The translations under genes and the position numbers were made by a program. A stretch of 64,000 nucleotides of DNA, from positions 25,111,083 to 25,175,082 of the forward strand of contig JAKCOZ010000008.1 in assembly GCA_022605955.1 (NCBI GenBank). Reading direction: 5' to 3'. The stretch is from Rallus limicola (taxonomy: Eukaryota; Chordata; Aves; Gruiformes; Rallidae). This document shows positions 1 to 13,622 of this stretch, piece by piece. Every line of letters begins with the position of its first letter. Positions within the stretch are counted from its first letter, which is position 1. The notes beneath the pieces are model-generated. The model worked only from the letters and a program-made list of their open reading frames with translations, was not told where the DNA came from and did no database searches.

Positions 1-3000
1 TTTGAGCATGTTGTGTCCTAATAGTTCTCTTTGACCAGAGCTGCGAATACTTTGCAGAGTAGGGACTTAGCTCTGCAGACCTCACTGACCGATTGCCGTT
101 GCTCCCTGTTCCAAACTGCTGTTTCGCTGCTGATGTACGATTAAACAGCCATTCGCTCATCTCAAAGGTAGCTCTGCTGGGGCAGCGGGTGACATCCTGG
201 TGTAGTGTGTTAAGATCTTTAGAGAGCCGTGATGGATGGGGCTATGTATATTAGGGATACCAATGGTGTGTGCAAATCATCCTGTCTGGTGTTCTCTAGC
301 TAATAGCTTGAGGTTTTGAATACAAACACATCTATTGTTAGAATCCTTAAAAGTGAACACAACTTCACAGTAGCAACAAGTGGGCGATGTGTAAATTGAT
401 GTGATCCTTCTAAAATATTTTCAAAATGTTTTGGTTTAGATGTTTACCAACTTCAGACTGAAGATTTTTATAATAAGTCTTTTCCAAATAAATGGCTACC
501 CACCAGTGATGATCTGCTCATGAAACTGGTGCATCCATGATATTTTAAGCAGTGGCCTGCAGGCTGTTACTAAGCCAACATCCAGTGAAAGCATGCTGCT
601 TCATAGCCTGCTGGTCTGTAAGGAATGCTCTGTGTGATGGTTAGCATCGACTGCAGGTTGGTTATTCCTGACAAGTGAGAGTCACTTCAGAAATCTGCCT
701 CCTTTTTTACTAACAAAAACACTAGTGTGTCATCATAACTTTTCAAGTCTGTAACATGCCAGTACAGGTGCTCTTCTTTTAGTGGAAGGCTTTTCAATTT
801 CTTATAAGACTTTTCAGTTAAACTAGCTGAACTGTCTGAGTTTGAATGTTTATAGCTGTGCTAGCCCTCATAAGTGACCTTGGAATTTTCTGTACACCCA
901 TGAGCATGTGACTGGTTCTTTTGGTTTCCTTCTGCACCTCGTAGCTTAGTGTTCTTTTTTTTTCTGCAGGTAGGTAGTGGAGCAGGAAAGGGGGAGTCAG
1001 AGGTTTAGCCTTTTGAGGTTTTTTTGTGAGGGCAGTTAGTGGGTGATTTGTTTGGGTTTGTTTTTTCTTTTTGAGTCCATATGGGCAGGAAGGAGAGTGC
1101 TTAAGTTACTTGTGGAGGATTCATTTTATGGACATGTCACTTTGAGCTGTAAATGCCATCATGACTGACTTAGTGTTTCACTTGCGTTATTTGATAGATG
1201 ATGGTCAAGTGCACACAAACGTAGCTGTAGCTCTTCTCTTGCTCCTCTCCTTGGTGTTAAGTAGTCATGATTTTGCCTGGAGGCAAGCAGACCATACATA
1301 GTTGGTGATGCTTGACACTTCTGAATGCTAAGGGACAGAAAAAGTGAGGTTTGTGTGGGTATCTTCATGGTGGTGATGTTTTGTTCTTTCAATTACTCTT
1401 TTATCATTCTCCCTTTTCTTGGGAACCAGGTTGAAGGTTCCTGAAACTCTTCTGAGTTACAAGCGTGGGAAGCAGATGCAATTAGGCTACTTTGATTGTT
1501 GGCTATTCCAGTAAAATTAATCTTCTTAATGAATTTATACCTTTATTCGTTTTTAGTTAAATAAATGAATAATTCTTTAAACAATTATTGATAAGTTATA
1601 ATATTGGTTTGTAAACCACAGCAGTTTAACTCCTCCTTTTGAAAGCTTTCACTGCAAAGTAGGGCAAATGTCTTGCTTTTCTCACTGAAGGTCTTTTATT
1701 TCAAAATTTGCATGCCCTTGCTATGTAACAAACCTCCGAGAACAAGATTTTCTTCTTTTTAAATATAACAGATATATAAACCCACTGACACACTCTTTGA
1801 TATCACCATTCTAGACAAATGAAGACTTGGGTGCAAATGATGGTTGGACAGTCTCTCTCCTAAAATAAGCTTATGAATGCCAATGATAGTTGAAGCTCAA
1901 GCTCTGCTGAGGAACTTCTGCTTTTGAACAGTCAGTTCTGGGCACTTTATGTAGTGTCTTCACAATGGACATGGGTTTCCTGAAAACAGATGGCTACCTG
2001 GGAATGCTCAGTAGGTCTAAGTCTAGTACCAGTCCATAAAGTTTTGCTTTTCCATTCTGACACAGTTGTCAGAGTTGGGGCCAGCATCCTCTTAATGTTT
2101 GGAAACAGTTACATCCAGCCCTTACGTAACTTCCGTGATAGTGTTTCAGGGCCTTCAGATAAAGAATGTAGTTAATCAGCATAATATATTTCTGTGGCTT
2201 TGGGCTTGTTCTAGTTTAAATTGTGCTTCATGGGGGGTTGCTCAAAATTCCGTTAGTTTGAGTGGCCCTATGTGTTTGGGTTGTGAAGTCAGTCAGCAGA
2301 GATGACTGCCTTAGTTTGAAGTCCAAGGGAATTGGAGGTTTCTTCCATGAGTCTTTGGAAGTTTCTTCCTTGATAGGCCTGATAGTTTAAATTGTTTACT
2401 CTAGGGTATGGAGGTCATCTGTTTCTATGCTCAGACTTCAGAGCCGGGAAAGAATTCCTTCTCTTTGTCTGCTTTGAAAAGAAAGTATTGTAAGTAGGTT
2501 TGGGGACATTTTAAGCAGCAGGGGACATTTTGGTTAGTCCTCTTTCAAGCTGGTGTTGAGAAACTACAGATATGCAGGCAACATAGTTTTTAAATACAGA
2601 GCAAACCATGTAATGATGTTGTTTTTAGAAGTTAGGAAAACAGAGATGAACTGAAGCTATTAATTTGATAAGCAGAATGTTGCTAATGCTTGTATACACC
2701 ATACATGCTGTGTCAGGAAGTAGGGGAGAGAGTTTTTCCTAATAAAAGCCACACTGTTCATGTTAATCTTGCAGTGTCTGTTTATTGGCTGAGCATTTCA
2801 GTGTTTGCCAGTGCATTGAGTGTGTGGCATGCATATAATAATAATTCTCTCCTCTATGATTCAGGGAAAATTAACATTTTTGAAATTGGTAACTTTCAAA
2901 AGAAATGCATTGTAGAAGTACAGGCTACCTTTGTGGCTTGAGGCAACACTGTTTATTTCCTTAAGCAAATATGACTTCAGTCTCTTACTCTGCACCAGAG

Positions 3001-3371
3001 GGCTGCTCTCATAGTAGTGATATCAAATGTTGTTCTGTACTGTTTGTTATAGGTGTTGTGAGGATGACACTGTACTTGATAGATTTGTCTCCTCTGCAAC
3101 ATTGTTTAATCCAGTTTTAAAGAATTGTGATGATCAATTAAAGTCTACTTGTGTTCCTAAAACAAATGGTTTCTGTTCTCAGGCAAGCTAAAGGTTTGAA
3201 GATAACTTTTCATTTCAGTCAAAATGCAGGCTTGGTATATTTTGACCTCATGACTTAAGCGTGGTATTACTTAGTTGTCCTTGATTCATGGAAATGAGTT
3301 TTGTACTGATATAGCTGACGTTTATCTTTGTATTGCAGGAAAAGATACAGTAATGCTTTCTGTAAAATGAG

Positions 3372-3390
3372 ATATATATATATATACACA
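3372..3390. repeat. (TA)n microsatellite
   Basis: Short alternating TA run followed by ACACA, inside the upstream intron. Simple repeat, no further meaning seen. Confidence 0.9.
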
Positions 3391-6133
3391 TAGAATTAAT
3401 TTTTTTGTTTCTCTTTGGGTTGTCCATTTAGAAAGCAAGCCAGTCTTCCCTTCTGTTCCCCATACCCAAGAATTTAGTAGTACTATAAGTAGTAAATTCA
3501 TGTGCATAGCTGGTTACTAGAGAACCCCTTTTCTTTTTAATAGCCCTTCAGCTTCTTATTTTGCCAAAGATTTTCTCATCAATTATTCCACTTGTTTCTA
3601 TTCTCTTTGCACATGATTTAATCTGCTATACTTTTGGGCAAGGGGATATCCCCATGTAAACATGTGAAGTAGGGAAAAAGTATTTTTCCATCACAAGTTA
3701 TGAATTTTCCTGCATCTCTAGCTGAGGTGTTCATTTCCAGTCTTCTGTTGCTTCAGGGAAGGTCTTGGGGGATGGTGATGAATGGGACCTAGAATGATGG
3801 AATAAAATCTGTCACGAAGTGTGCACAGCATTTTCACACACCTTATTCAATATCAGTGGTTTTGTAAGACTTTTGCCTAATTTACTGATATTCTAACTAT
3901 TTGTATATTGTTATTATGCATAGACAGTTTCAAAGGTGGTATCTCCTGAAAAGAAACAGACCAAGGCACTTAGCTAAATATTTGCAGCTGAAGGTTTTGA
4001 AATGCTTCAGTGTAGTATCATACTGGAAGGCTGTAGTGCAGCACAAAGGAGTGTGTATGTGTGTTTATAAATCTCTACAGTACGATGTGCTGTGGTAGCT
4101 TTGAGGCAATATGGCAAAATGTGTATTTCAGGTTGAAAATGAACCTGCTAAGCTTGGCTGATTGATAGCTTGAAATTGTTCAAGGTAAAAAAAAAAAATA
4201 AAACCTCTTCAGCTAAAAGTCATGAAGTAGCGGATCACACTTTTTTCTGAAGAAACAGAATTAGTATAGTTTTACATGTATTTTTGCAATGTTTGTTTCA
4301 CTGATGGTTGTTTACTGTTTGTTCCCTTGTGAACATGTTCTGGTATAAAGCTGAACCCATCATTAGAGGAGTTACAAGGAACAGTTGAATGATTCAGTCA
4401 GTTTGCCCATTGCTATGTAGCTCTTTCTCAATGCTTTCTATTTAATTTACCCTTTCAAGAGCCTTAGTTGATAGTTAATTTTTGTGTGTCTCTTTACTTT
4501 GAAGTGCCACTTCAGATTTTGATTGTTTCTCACAACAGCTATCTAGAATCTCAGCCAAGGAAAATGGAGAGTTGTGTATTTACTGCTCCTGAACGTAGTT
4601 GGCAGAAGATGCATCTCCCTCCCAATATGTTGCATGATTTTCCCATAGATAACGCTGCCTGTTGATTTATGTTTTGCCTTCTTGTAACTCATTACTTCGT
4701 TAGATGGAAGTCTGTTTATTGTAGTCATTAAGTAAAAGAAGGCTGTAGTAGGTTTAGTAGTGAGATGGATTCTACAGATTATTTTGGTCATCTTAACCCT
4801 CCCACAAAAAGGGACAAATGACTCGCTGTGATTGAGTCCTCCTTAAACCTTTTTACAGAAACAGGCTTTTTACCACTTTAAACATTAAGGCAGATTAAAA
4901 AGGAATGATTACTCACTTTCTTCATCACACAGAGCTAAGAGTATTGAACAAAACTATTGTTTAGTAGATTACGAAGCAAAACAACCCTAAGCTGACAATT
5001 TCATGAAGCATTCAACTAAATCATGTAACTCAATGTTACAAGCCAAAATCAGTAAGTTATAATAGAATTAGACAAATTCACAGGAGGTGGCAGCTCATCA
5101 GTTACTCTTAAAATATGATGGTCTAGATGCCACTCTAATTTGGAAATCTTTCCAACATAATTTTTTGCAAGCTGGTAGGATACACCACTTGGCAGTTATG
5201 TCTTCTCCCCAAGGCTTTGCTACCATTCTTGGATGTGGGATAATGGGTGAGGTGGACTAAATAAGCTCTTAAGTTCTTCTTGTTCCTTGATGCCTCCTAT
5301 AAAGTTTTGAGTTCAAGAGATTTCACTGTTTTATCCTAATATCTTTTAAAATTGGCAGGAAGAAGTTTGAAACTTGAGACTAAAACTAGTTTATGATGAC
5401 CAGAAGAGAAAGTAATCAGACTGCTTTTTTAAAGGAAACGTCAAAGCAGAAAAAGTTCCTAATTTAGGTGAGAGTTATAAACCACAGATCATGTTTAAAT
5501 ATTACTACAACCTATGCTAATACTGCAATTTGCAATACTCCATTAAAATAACATTAAAATAGTCAAAAAAAGAATTTTATTATACTACTATTAGCAATAA
5601 AATGCTACCAATGTGATATTTGAGCTGTAAAGTTTAGCTGCCAAAGTTTTAAAGAAAATTAAACCGTTGAACTGTGGAAAAGTGACTGCATAAGCACCTG
5701 TAACTGATGTTAGCTGAAGTGCTAAACCAGCTTTTGGCAGAGTGGCCTCTCTTGCAGGTGCACAGAATATTTTCTTTGTGTCAAGTTTATTCACCTAGTA
5801 CAGTTCATTAAGTTTTTCATTTGAAGTTGAGAAATGGGCTGGGAATTGAAATAGAAGAAATGCTTATTTTCTTCTTTCAATCTGTGAGTAAAAATGAGGT
5901 GCAAGAGTGTGAGATCCATTAGTTTTAAAATCTTATAGGATATATTAGCCGAAAATGATTGATTTAAATGTGGTAACCAGAGATAATATGCAGCTTTTAA
6001 AAAAAAAAAAGTCTGTTTAGTAAGATGAATGTGTTTTGCTGTGTCCAGCAAGTTGGATGACTAAAACAATTTATGCCTTTAAGTATTAGTTTCCACTGAC
6101 ATCTGAATGCCATTCGAAAGAGATTTACATTTT

Positions 6134-6208
6134 AAAAAACCCAACCCCCTCTACCCTCACCCCCCCAAAAAAAAATCCCATAACCAACCACAAAACAAAC
6201 CAAAACAC
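6134..6208. repeat. A/C-rich low-complexity patch
   Basis: Almost pure A and C on the + strand, with runs of C, runs of A, and CCAAC / CAAAAC words. It resembles patches at 29076-29152, 39693-39782 and 44683-44710. G/T-rich patches of the opposite strand sense occur at 11311-11361 and 52415-52520. Confidence 0.8.
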
Positions 6209-9200
6209 TGAGTGTGGAGGAAAACTCTATTTTTTTCCCCCCAAATGATACTTAAGAAACCAAATGTTTGAAGCTGCTCTAATTCTTACTCCCGTGTCTT
6301 TACCTGGAAGTTGGAGGCTGTGCATCAGTCAGTAGGTACACAGTGATGGTGTGGCTACAGAGATGTTGGTGTGAACAGAAAGATCCTTCACCTGGATGAG
6401 AATAAGAGAAGGCCTGATTCTTCTTAGTGGTAGCAAGTGTGTTGTCACAGATCTCTAGTCAGTCTGCCTAGCAAGTGTAGGGGATGCACGTTTTGCTGCA
6501 GCTTGGTTTTGGGAAAAAAATTAATCCCAACTCTGCCTTGTGAGGTGATTAATCCTTGGTGCCAGGAGGATTCTGTTGTAGCTACTTCTCCTCTGCCTGG
6601 TGTCTTCCACATGGTACCTGCAGCCAAGTCTGGAGCAGAATTACAGTGCTCTCAGCCCTCAGATAACTCTGTGTGCTCCCTGTCTTTTCTCATGAGGAGC
6701 TAAAAATAGGAGCGCTGTGTTGAAAGAGGTGAGAAGTTCCTCACATATCTACACCTGATGTGTGTTGTGACCTTAAGTGTAAGAAAAGAATATGTGGCTA
6801 AGATCCAAACTGAAATCCTGTCCTTCAGCTGGAAGCTTTCCTGAGAGAAATTTTGAAACAAGGAGAAAGTAGCAGCATTAGTTGTTCATCTTCTGTCGAT
6901 AAGTATGTATCCTAGTGACTTAATAGAAGCAGGTAACTTCTTTTTACACAGATATCAATTCTGATCCTGAAAATGGCATCTAGATTAACTTTATTACTGA
7001 AATAATGTATGTGGGCGATTCTTTCATGTTCATCTTTGACTCTCCAAAAGCTGTAAACATGAATGCTCCTTAGTTGTTTCATTAGCCCCCACTGTTTCTG
7101 ACAATGACAGTGTGACAGAAATTTCATTCTGGTCATAAAAACAGTGAGAACAGTTCTTGTGTTTTGTAATTGAAATCTGATTTAATATGTGCAACCAGAG
7201 AAAGCAATTCTTTTGAATTTAGGGCATTGAAGAAGACCACCCCAAAACAATCTCCACTTAAAGCTTTTATTGGGTTCTATTTGTAGGTACTTGCTTGTAT
7301 TTTTCTTTGTAAAAAGGGTACACCTCAAAGTTGATAGCGCAATGTGTTAGGCACTGGAGTCATATGTAAGAGAGAGCTTGTGGGAAATGGATTTTTGTCT
7401 GTTTATAGATTTAAATCAATTGTCTTAACTGTTACATCATCCTAGTTCATTAATCTAATCTTGTATCCATGGGATTTCTAGGAGTGCAGTATGCACTTTA
7501 GAAAGAACAGATAGCTGTGGATCTGGAATTGTATTGATAAGGGGCTATTAGCGATTTGAGTTAGCTTCAAACATTAAACTCACATTGTCAGAGCATTACA
7601 GATTTGAAAAAATCAGGCTAATGTCAGCTACATTTTAAGTACATGGCAGAGCCATTACATGATGCCTCAGGTGGTGGTAAGCAATAAATCTGAGGGTGAC
7701 CAAATTTACCCACACTGATTGGATAGAGCTCTCAAAAAGCACTGACAGAACTGTCTGTATGCCTGTTAATGAGAAATTTCTCTGATAAGGAGGAAAAATA
7801 GGCATATATTAGTGACCTTTCCTGTATTTAAATGTAAGCTAATATCCTGCTTGTAATTTTGTTTAGTGCCTGAACTGTTTCGTGCCAGCACCAGTTTAAA
7901 ACTAATTCTGGCTTTCCAGTTTAAGCAGTGTTTGTTTTTCTTGTGATTGTGCAGAGATCTTCCAGCCAGGAATTGTCTCTGCTGATGTGTAATTTCATAT
8001 TTGTATGTGTGCATGCCTATAGTATACATGGTGTTTTGTTTCAACTCTGACTGGAAATTTTGTTGTGATTTACTCAGGAGCTCTAAAAAAAAAAAAAAGC
8101 ATCAAGGTACATGCAGGGGAGAAAATAATTTGTTCTTTGTCCAGGGTGGTGTAATTTGGAAGCAGGCAGGAGAGTAATTGTCATTGGTGTGGCCTTTACC
8201 ATTTGACAGTTTGATACACACTTGATGGACAGCTTTTTTCCCATCATAGTCAGCATTTTTACGTGGAGAAGCAGAACATAAAATTATGACTTTAACTGTG
8301 TAGGTGATTTATCGTCAATCTCTTTCTTCCTACTTACGGCATTCTGTCCAACTGTATCTTTTGTTCTTCTCTAAACTAGTGCTTCTATGTTACCTGGAAA
8401 AACCAACCAACCAACTTCATGTTAGTCCCCACTGATGCAGTGGTACCACATGTCCTTGCATTTTTTTCCTTGATTTGTCAGTTTACCTGAAAGTCGAGAG
8501 TGTTTGCACCCAAACAAATGCTAAAATCAATTTTTAGTACATAATTTGACTGCATTATAGCACAGCCTGCCAAAAATGCTTATGGGTGATAATCTCCTGT
8601 GGTCTTTAGCAGCTTTCTGAATCTGGCCCTGTAACAGCAGCCTGCAAGCTAAATCCTAAAGAATTAAAGGATTTCAGTCTGGAGGTAAATTGTGCTTTCC
8701 TGAGCAGGGATACGTGAAGCAAATGAGTTAAATTAAGGAAGGATTGGAATGACTTTTTTTTTTTTTTTGGTGGTAGTGGTCACCCTGAGTGATACTCAGT
8801 TGTCAAAATTTAGTCATCAAATTCTATCCCAGAACTCAGAGCTTGAGACCTAGGCCCTTGGGGAGCTAGAGACCCTGAAAATTTTAGGGGACCCCAGGAG
8901 GCACAGCTGGACCTCAGAAGTTCCTCTGACTGTTTGGATCCAGAACCTCAAAGCTCACATTATTTATCTGAGGTTGCATGGTGTCCTTAAACCCACTACT
9001 TTTTCTTAGCCAGCCTCCATCCTAACTTTGGATGCTAATTTTTGATCTGCCAAAGGGCTTAAGATATCTCTGTACAGGTGTTTTGGTGAAATTAAAAATA
9101 AAACCCCACAAAAACATCTAAGACTGAGATGTTTCTTTATCATTGTGTTGATACAAGTTTTCAGCTTTTGATTGTGCATAAATGGCAGAACTTCTCTGTT

Positions 9201-11310
9201 CTGTTTTTTTCCTAATGTAACCAATTTAAATCTAAGTGTGGTTTCTACCATATGCTTGTTTCAACCATATTTGCAGTTAAAAAATATTTCCAAAACATAA
9301 GAGTTCAGGAAAAATACACTGTTAACCATGAGTCTGTGTAGATACTAATTTTTGAGGGTGATGCTAGCAAGAGGAAAAGATTGATCTACGTGGCTTGAAA
9401 TTGAATTGACAGAGTTTACTTTAAGGGATTTAAACTGCAGGACTTTCTCATCAGTGTGTTCAAAGAGTGAGTATTGTGAATAAGTGCGACATCCATGTGT
9501 GCTTTGAAGGGGCTGTGATACACTAATAGAAGGTACTCTGTGCAATCTTTGATAGAAGGGGAAACACACCCTGAAATGAGGTGAGAGGTTAAAAGCTGTC
9601 AGCATGGAAAAAAAATTCACTCCTGTTTGTGTTTGAATTTTTGTTGTCTGTAAAGTCCTGATGCAGCACAGCCAAATGAGGATAGCTGGTGTGTTTAAAC
9701 CAAGCTCCAAAGTTTAAAACACAAAGCGTTGCTCTGGTATAAGCCACTGGTGCTTGCAAATAACGTGTTTGTATGATCAGCTTGGGATGCCTCATCATTC
9801 AGGGAAAAGAAGAATTTTCTGTTTGAGCTTACACTGGTTGTTATAAATGTTCAGCACAAATGCAGGTGTGTGAGGAGAATAACATGGAAACACGACAGAA
9901 GGAAAGCAGTGAGGAAAAAGGCAATGTTCTGTTTCCTGACAGAAGAAAACAGATGACGTAACCTCTGAAGTAAAAACGTATGTAATTGACTGTGGCACGT
10001 CTGTAATAAATGGTATCAGTGAGGGTTTTTCATTTGGTTTTATCCATGTCTAAGATGGACAGTGCTGAACAAACTCAATGTACGTGTAAGAGCCACAGGC
10101 TGACTTCTGAGCTGAGTCTTGGGCAGTGGGACTTGGGGAAGTTTCTTTCTTCCAGAGTGCAGGGGAGCATGTTTGGCTTTCGCGATCCCTGCAAGTGCGG
10201 TACAGAAGAGTCAGGCAGAGGCTGGAAACAGAAAGGAGCCTGTGGGGGACAAGTGTGGGCTGGGAGGCACTGAGTAGCAGGGAAGGTGTTCTTATGTCAG
10301 GGAGCAGCTGGAGCTGCAGGGGAGATGGAGGGTAGTTGGTTAGCTCAGGGAGTCGTTGAGAATTGCTGTCCTGAAAGACTGTAAGGGATTCTTCCTACAA
10401 AGAGGGAGAGAACCACTTCTCCAGTCTTTCATCTGATCTTCCTGCTTACCATTTGTTTTCCCCTATTAAAGAGGGTATTTTAGTCCAATTTATTTTTGTC
10501 TAATAAGAAGGAATTGTTTTGGTGCTTGCTCTACTGTCTTAATTCTAGCTAAAGCCTTCAGCTGACTGTTCACAGATGTTATGATTTCTGGTATCTCTGT
10601 ACAAGAAATGATGTTGTATGTCAGTAAAGGTATTTTTTAAAAATTAAGGAAAACACTCTGGCTTTCTCTTCAATGAGAAAGTTACCTCTAGGACCCTAAA
10701 ATTTACAACAGATTGGGAGAGGAGGGGAAGCCTTGTAGACAATTGTCAACAAGTCTAGGGTTTTTTGTGCAAGCAGGGAGGCTTTGTAGATGAGCATCAT
10801 AAATTTCACAGCCTCGTGGCAGTAAGCAAAAGCTTGCAGGAATGAATTGATGGTGAATAGCTGCAAGGCCATCTTCACAAACTGGAGAACAGTTTGCTGC
10901 TCCTACAAGCTTTGCTATCTGCCACTGTTTTCCAGAGAAACTGAAGCAAAGTGACATTATCCCATTCGCAGTTTACAGCTGTTAAACTTGGAAAACAAAG
11001 TGAAAGGTGGTCTTGAAAATTGAGGGCAAGGGTGTGGTGAAAACAGCACCTTGCAGCAGTCAATACAGGGAGCAGCTACATGTGGAAGCATGGTCTTGTC
11101 TTAGTAGACAAACATTATGTGAATGGTGTAGTACAGAGACATCTTTCAACTGATGTGGAGCTGGGAAACCATGGAACAAAGGAGGCTCCTGTCCCCCAGC
11201 AGTCACAGAGATGGGGGAGAGAAATGAGTTGTTGCTTGTAGAAGACAGTTTCAGGAAAAAAGAAATTTAATGCCAGTGTTGGCTTTGGGAGAAGGACTGA
11301 GCTTGATATA

Positions 11311-11361
11311 ATTGGGTTGGGTTTGCTTTTGGTTTTGTTTGGTGGTGTGGTGGGTTGGTTG
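11311..11361. repeat. G/T-rich low-complexity patch
   Basis: Run of GGGTTTG / GGTTTTG / GGTGG words with very few A or C on the + strand. It is the reverse-strand counterpart of the A/C-rich patches elsewhere in the window. Confidence 0.75.
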
Positions 11362-13515
11362 CTACCCTTCTTCCCCTGTCTTTGGCCTCTTTGGTTAACT
11401 TCTTTTTAAGCTCTTCTCACTGTGGGGAAAAGGAAGACAAAAATGAGAAAAGGGTCTGGAATGATGGTCTTGTACATAAGCAGCAGTATGTTTGAATTTG
11501 GATTTGGAATAGGGGTCACTGAGTTGTGAAAGTTACAAATAAAACTAGCAATGCAGAGGGCTTTCTGTGCAGTAACTAGCAAGTGTGCAGAAGGGCAAAG
11601 AGTTGGAGACTAAATTATGCTGAGTCATACAATAGTGTATCTGTTTTCACACTGTGTTGAGGAGAGACTGGAAATTGGATACAGGTCACCAGAAGCACTG
11701 TGGTCATGCATGGGAAAAAATATTTTAAGGAAACAAGTATTTATATTAAAGGAGTAACTTGAAAATTCAATGCTTTTTTGGCTTTAGCTTTTATACACCT
11801 TCTAATCAAATGTGCTTAAAAGGGAAAAAAAAAATATCTCTTCAGCACCATGTGCAGATCAGGAATATTTGAGTAGAGAGATTTGGTTTCTTTTGACCTA
11901 CCGACACCTTTGGAAAATCACGTAAAATGGATAAACTTGTTAATCTCCTTTCTTCAGAATCTTCTAGTAAAAACAGGCAGAGTTCTTGCTATCAAGATGA
12001 TAATTGCTTGGAAGAAAAAACAGTATTCAACTTCTGATTTTTGACCATTCCTTCAATACCAGGACACAAGTTTAAGTCCTCCTGTTGTTCTTACTGATTT
12101 CGTGCATAAGTGGTGGAGATAGAAGAGATGATCTGTGTATGAAAATGCAGTTGCTTACTCTGAGGAAGCGTTTAGAGCATTGGATTCTCTGGTTGCTCCT
12201 CAGCATCAGTTGCTGGTATTTATTCCATCTCTAATTAAAAAATTGTGCTGAGAGTGGACGTGACACAGTCACTCCAGGTTTGTTAGCATCTCTCTAATGG
12301 GGAAACTGTTGCATGTTCAAACTTCTGTTATAGATCTAATAATTATGACTGCCATCAGTCCCAGCCTCTGTAATCAATATTATAACTGACAGTTATAATC
12401 TTATTTTCGCTCACTTGCAACATCTGAAAAATCCCTGAGAGCAGTGTTCTCTGCATTATTTTTTGTTTGCTTATGGATAGTTTATTTTTTTAAATACTTG
12501 GGGTGGTGGGGGTAATTTGTTTAAATTGATCTTGGATAATGTATTTCTTTTCTCATATTACTAGAGACGTTTTCCCTCTCACCTCCCCCAGGAGGGAGTG
12601 TTTTTATAGCACCCATGTATTCTGGTTAACCGGACAGCTGTGTTGCTAGAAGCTGCTGGCTGGTCTTTTGAGGTTGTTCCCAGACAGTACGTGAATAGAC
12701 ATGAATAGTTGGTGAGCCTAATTGGAGTTGCCTGCAAGAGGAAGCTGTTTAGTCTACTGCTTCTTTGAAACAACTGCAAGTGCCTACGTCTGTTCCCTGG
12801 GAATCCTGGCAGTCAGTGGTGGGAGGCAGATCTGCTGTGAATAAAATCTCTTCTCTCTCTCCTCTTTATATCCTTATTTAGACTCTTTGCAGAGCCAGCC
12901 CAAGGCATGTTAGGTACAAAACAAAGTTAATGGAGTGAGTTACCCGTTTATCCTTTGGCTGCCTCTGTACCCAAAAAGCGGTGTCTGATCCATCATTTAC
13001 ATGCCTCGGGTTGGGACAGCACAGAAATAGTGGTGAGGGGCTGTTGCATCTTGTGAGCTTATGGAAATAAAATTTGTATCTGTGTGTATAGATGTTCGTC
13101 TGGTCACCGTTGTATTCAAAGTGACCTTCCATACAGGTTAAATGTGGGCTTGTACACTTGGTATGGGAGAGGCCAGCAATTGTTCAGTATGGCTTATAGG
13201 CATACACCAAAAGGAAGTAAGGAACAGTTGAAAACTGTGTTGTGAGATCCCAGTTTGGTGGGTTAATGCAGAAGAGCACAGTGAGGACCCTCCTTAGTGT
13301 GGAGTGAAAAGCTGTAGACCATGTTCTGGTTTAGTTAAGTAACCACTACCAGTTGTGCATTAGCTTAGTAAATACTAAATGATACAACCCATCAAATCTA
13401 GCAATTTATCAGGTGGATATGCCACAGATAGGTTCTCTTAGTTAAATCACATGAAGCTTTACCCTGTGTTCCTATATAGCATCCTTAAACCATTGCTCTT
13501 TGTTTTGTCTCATAG

Positions 13516-13622
13516 GCACACCACTTCTAGTACGAAGGAGCAGCGATCCAGCTTTGGGCCCACTTGCTGACTTCCACCCTGGTGCTTCTCATCCCAATGA
13601 CCCCAGTCTCAAGCATGTTGTG
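13516..13622 (+). CDS. PARD3B: PARD3B exon: linker with RRSSDP motif
   Basis: This 107-base exon opens after the acceptor TCTCATAG and closes at the donor GTG|GTAGGT. It begins with the last two bases of a split codon (intron phase 1) and ends on a whole codon. The translation starts TPLLVRRSSDPALGPLADFH and ends SLKHVV. This is the segment between the N-terminal oligomerisation domain and PDZ1, around residues 130-165 by comparison with human PARD3B (from memory). The RRSSDPA motif at about 13533-13553 is shared with PARD3, where the second serine (Ser144 in human PARD3) is a reported phosphorylation-dependent 14-3-3 binding site. That this copy is phosphorylated is inference. The previous exon is outside the window and the next is 28.4 kb away. 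Confidence 0.92.

Larger units (their letters stand above)
1..13515 (+). other. Upstream PARD3B intron (3' part), no gene seen
   Basis: This AT-rich stretch ends in the acceptor TCTCATAG just before the first visible exon. Open frames are all short, overlap on both strands, and carry no domain I recognise. It holds a (TA)n run at 3372-3390, a poly(A) tract near 4188, an A/C-rich patch at 6134-6208, a poly(T) run near 8756-8770 and a G/T-rich patch at 11311-11361. A slightly GC-richer block lies near 10090-10340. I saw no CR1 or LTR in it. A small upstream coding exon could be hidden here. I looked for the conserved stretch expected before GTPLLVRR and did not find it. Confidence 0.7.

Noticed and set aside
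8836..8910. Imperfect palindrome around GAAAATTTTAGGGG
   Set aside because: Only about 8 of 11 arm positions pair, with no terminal-repeat partner nearby to suggest a DNA transposon.
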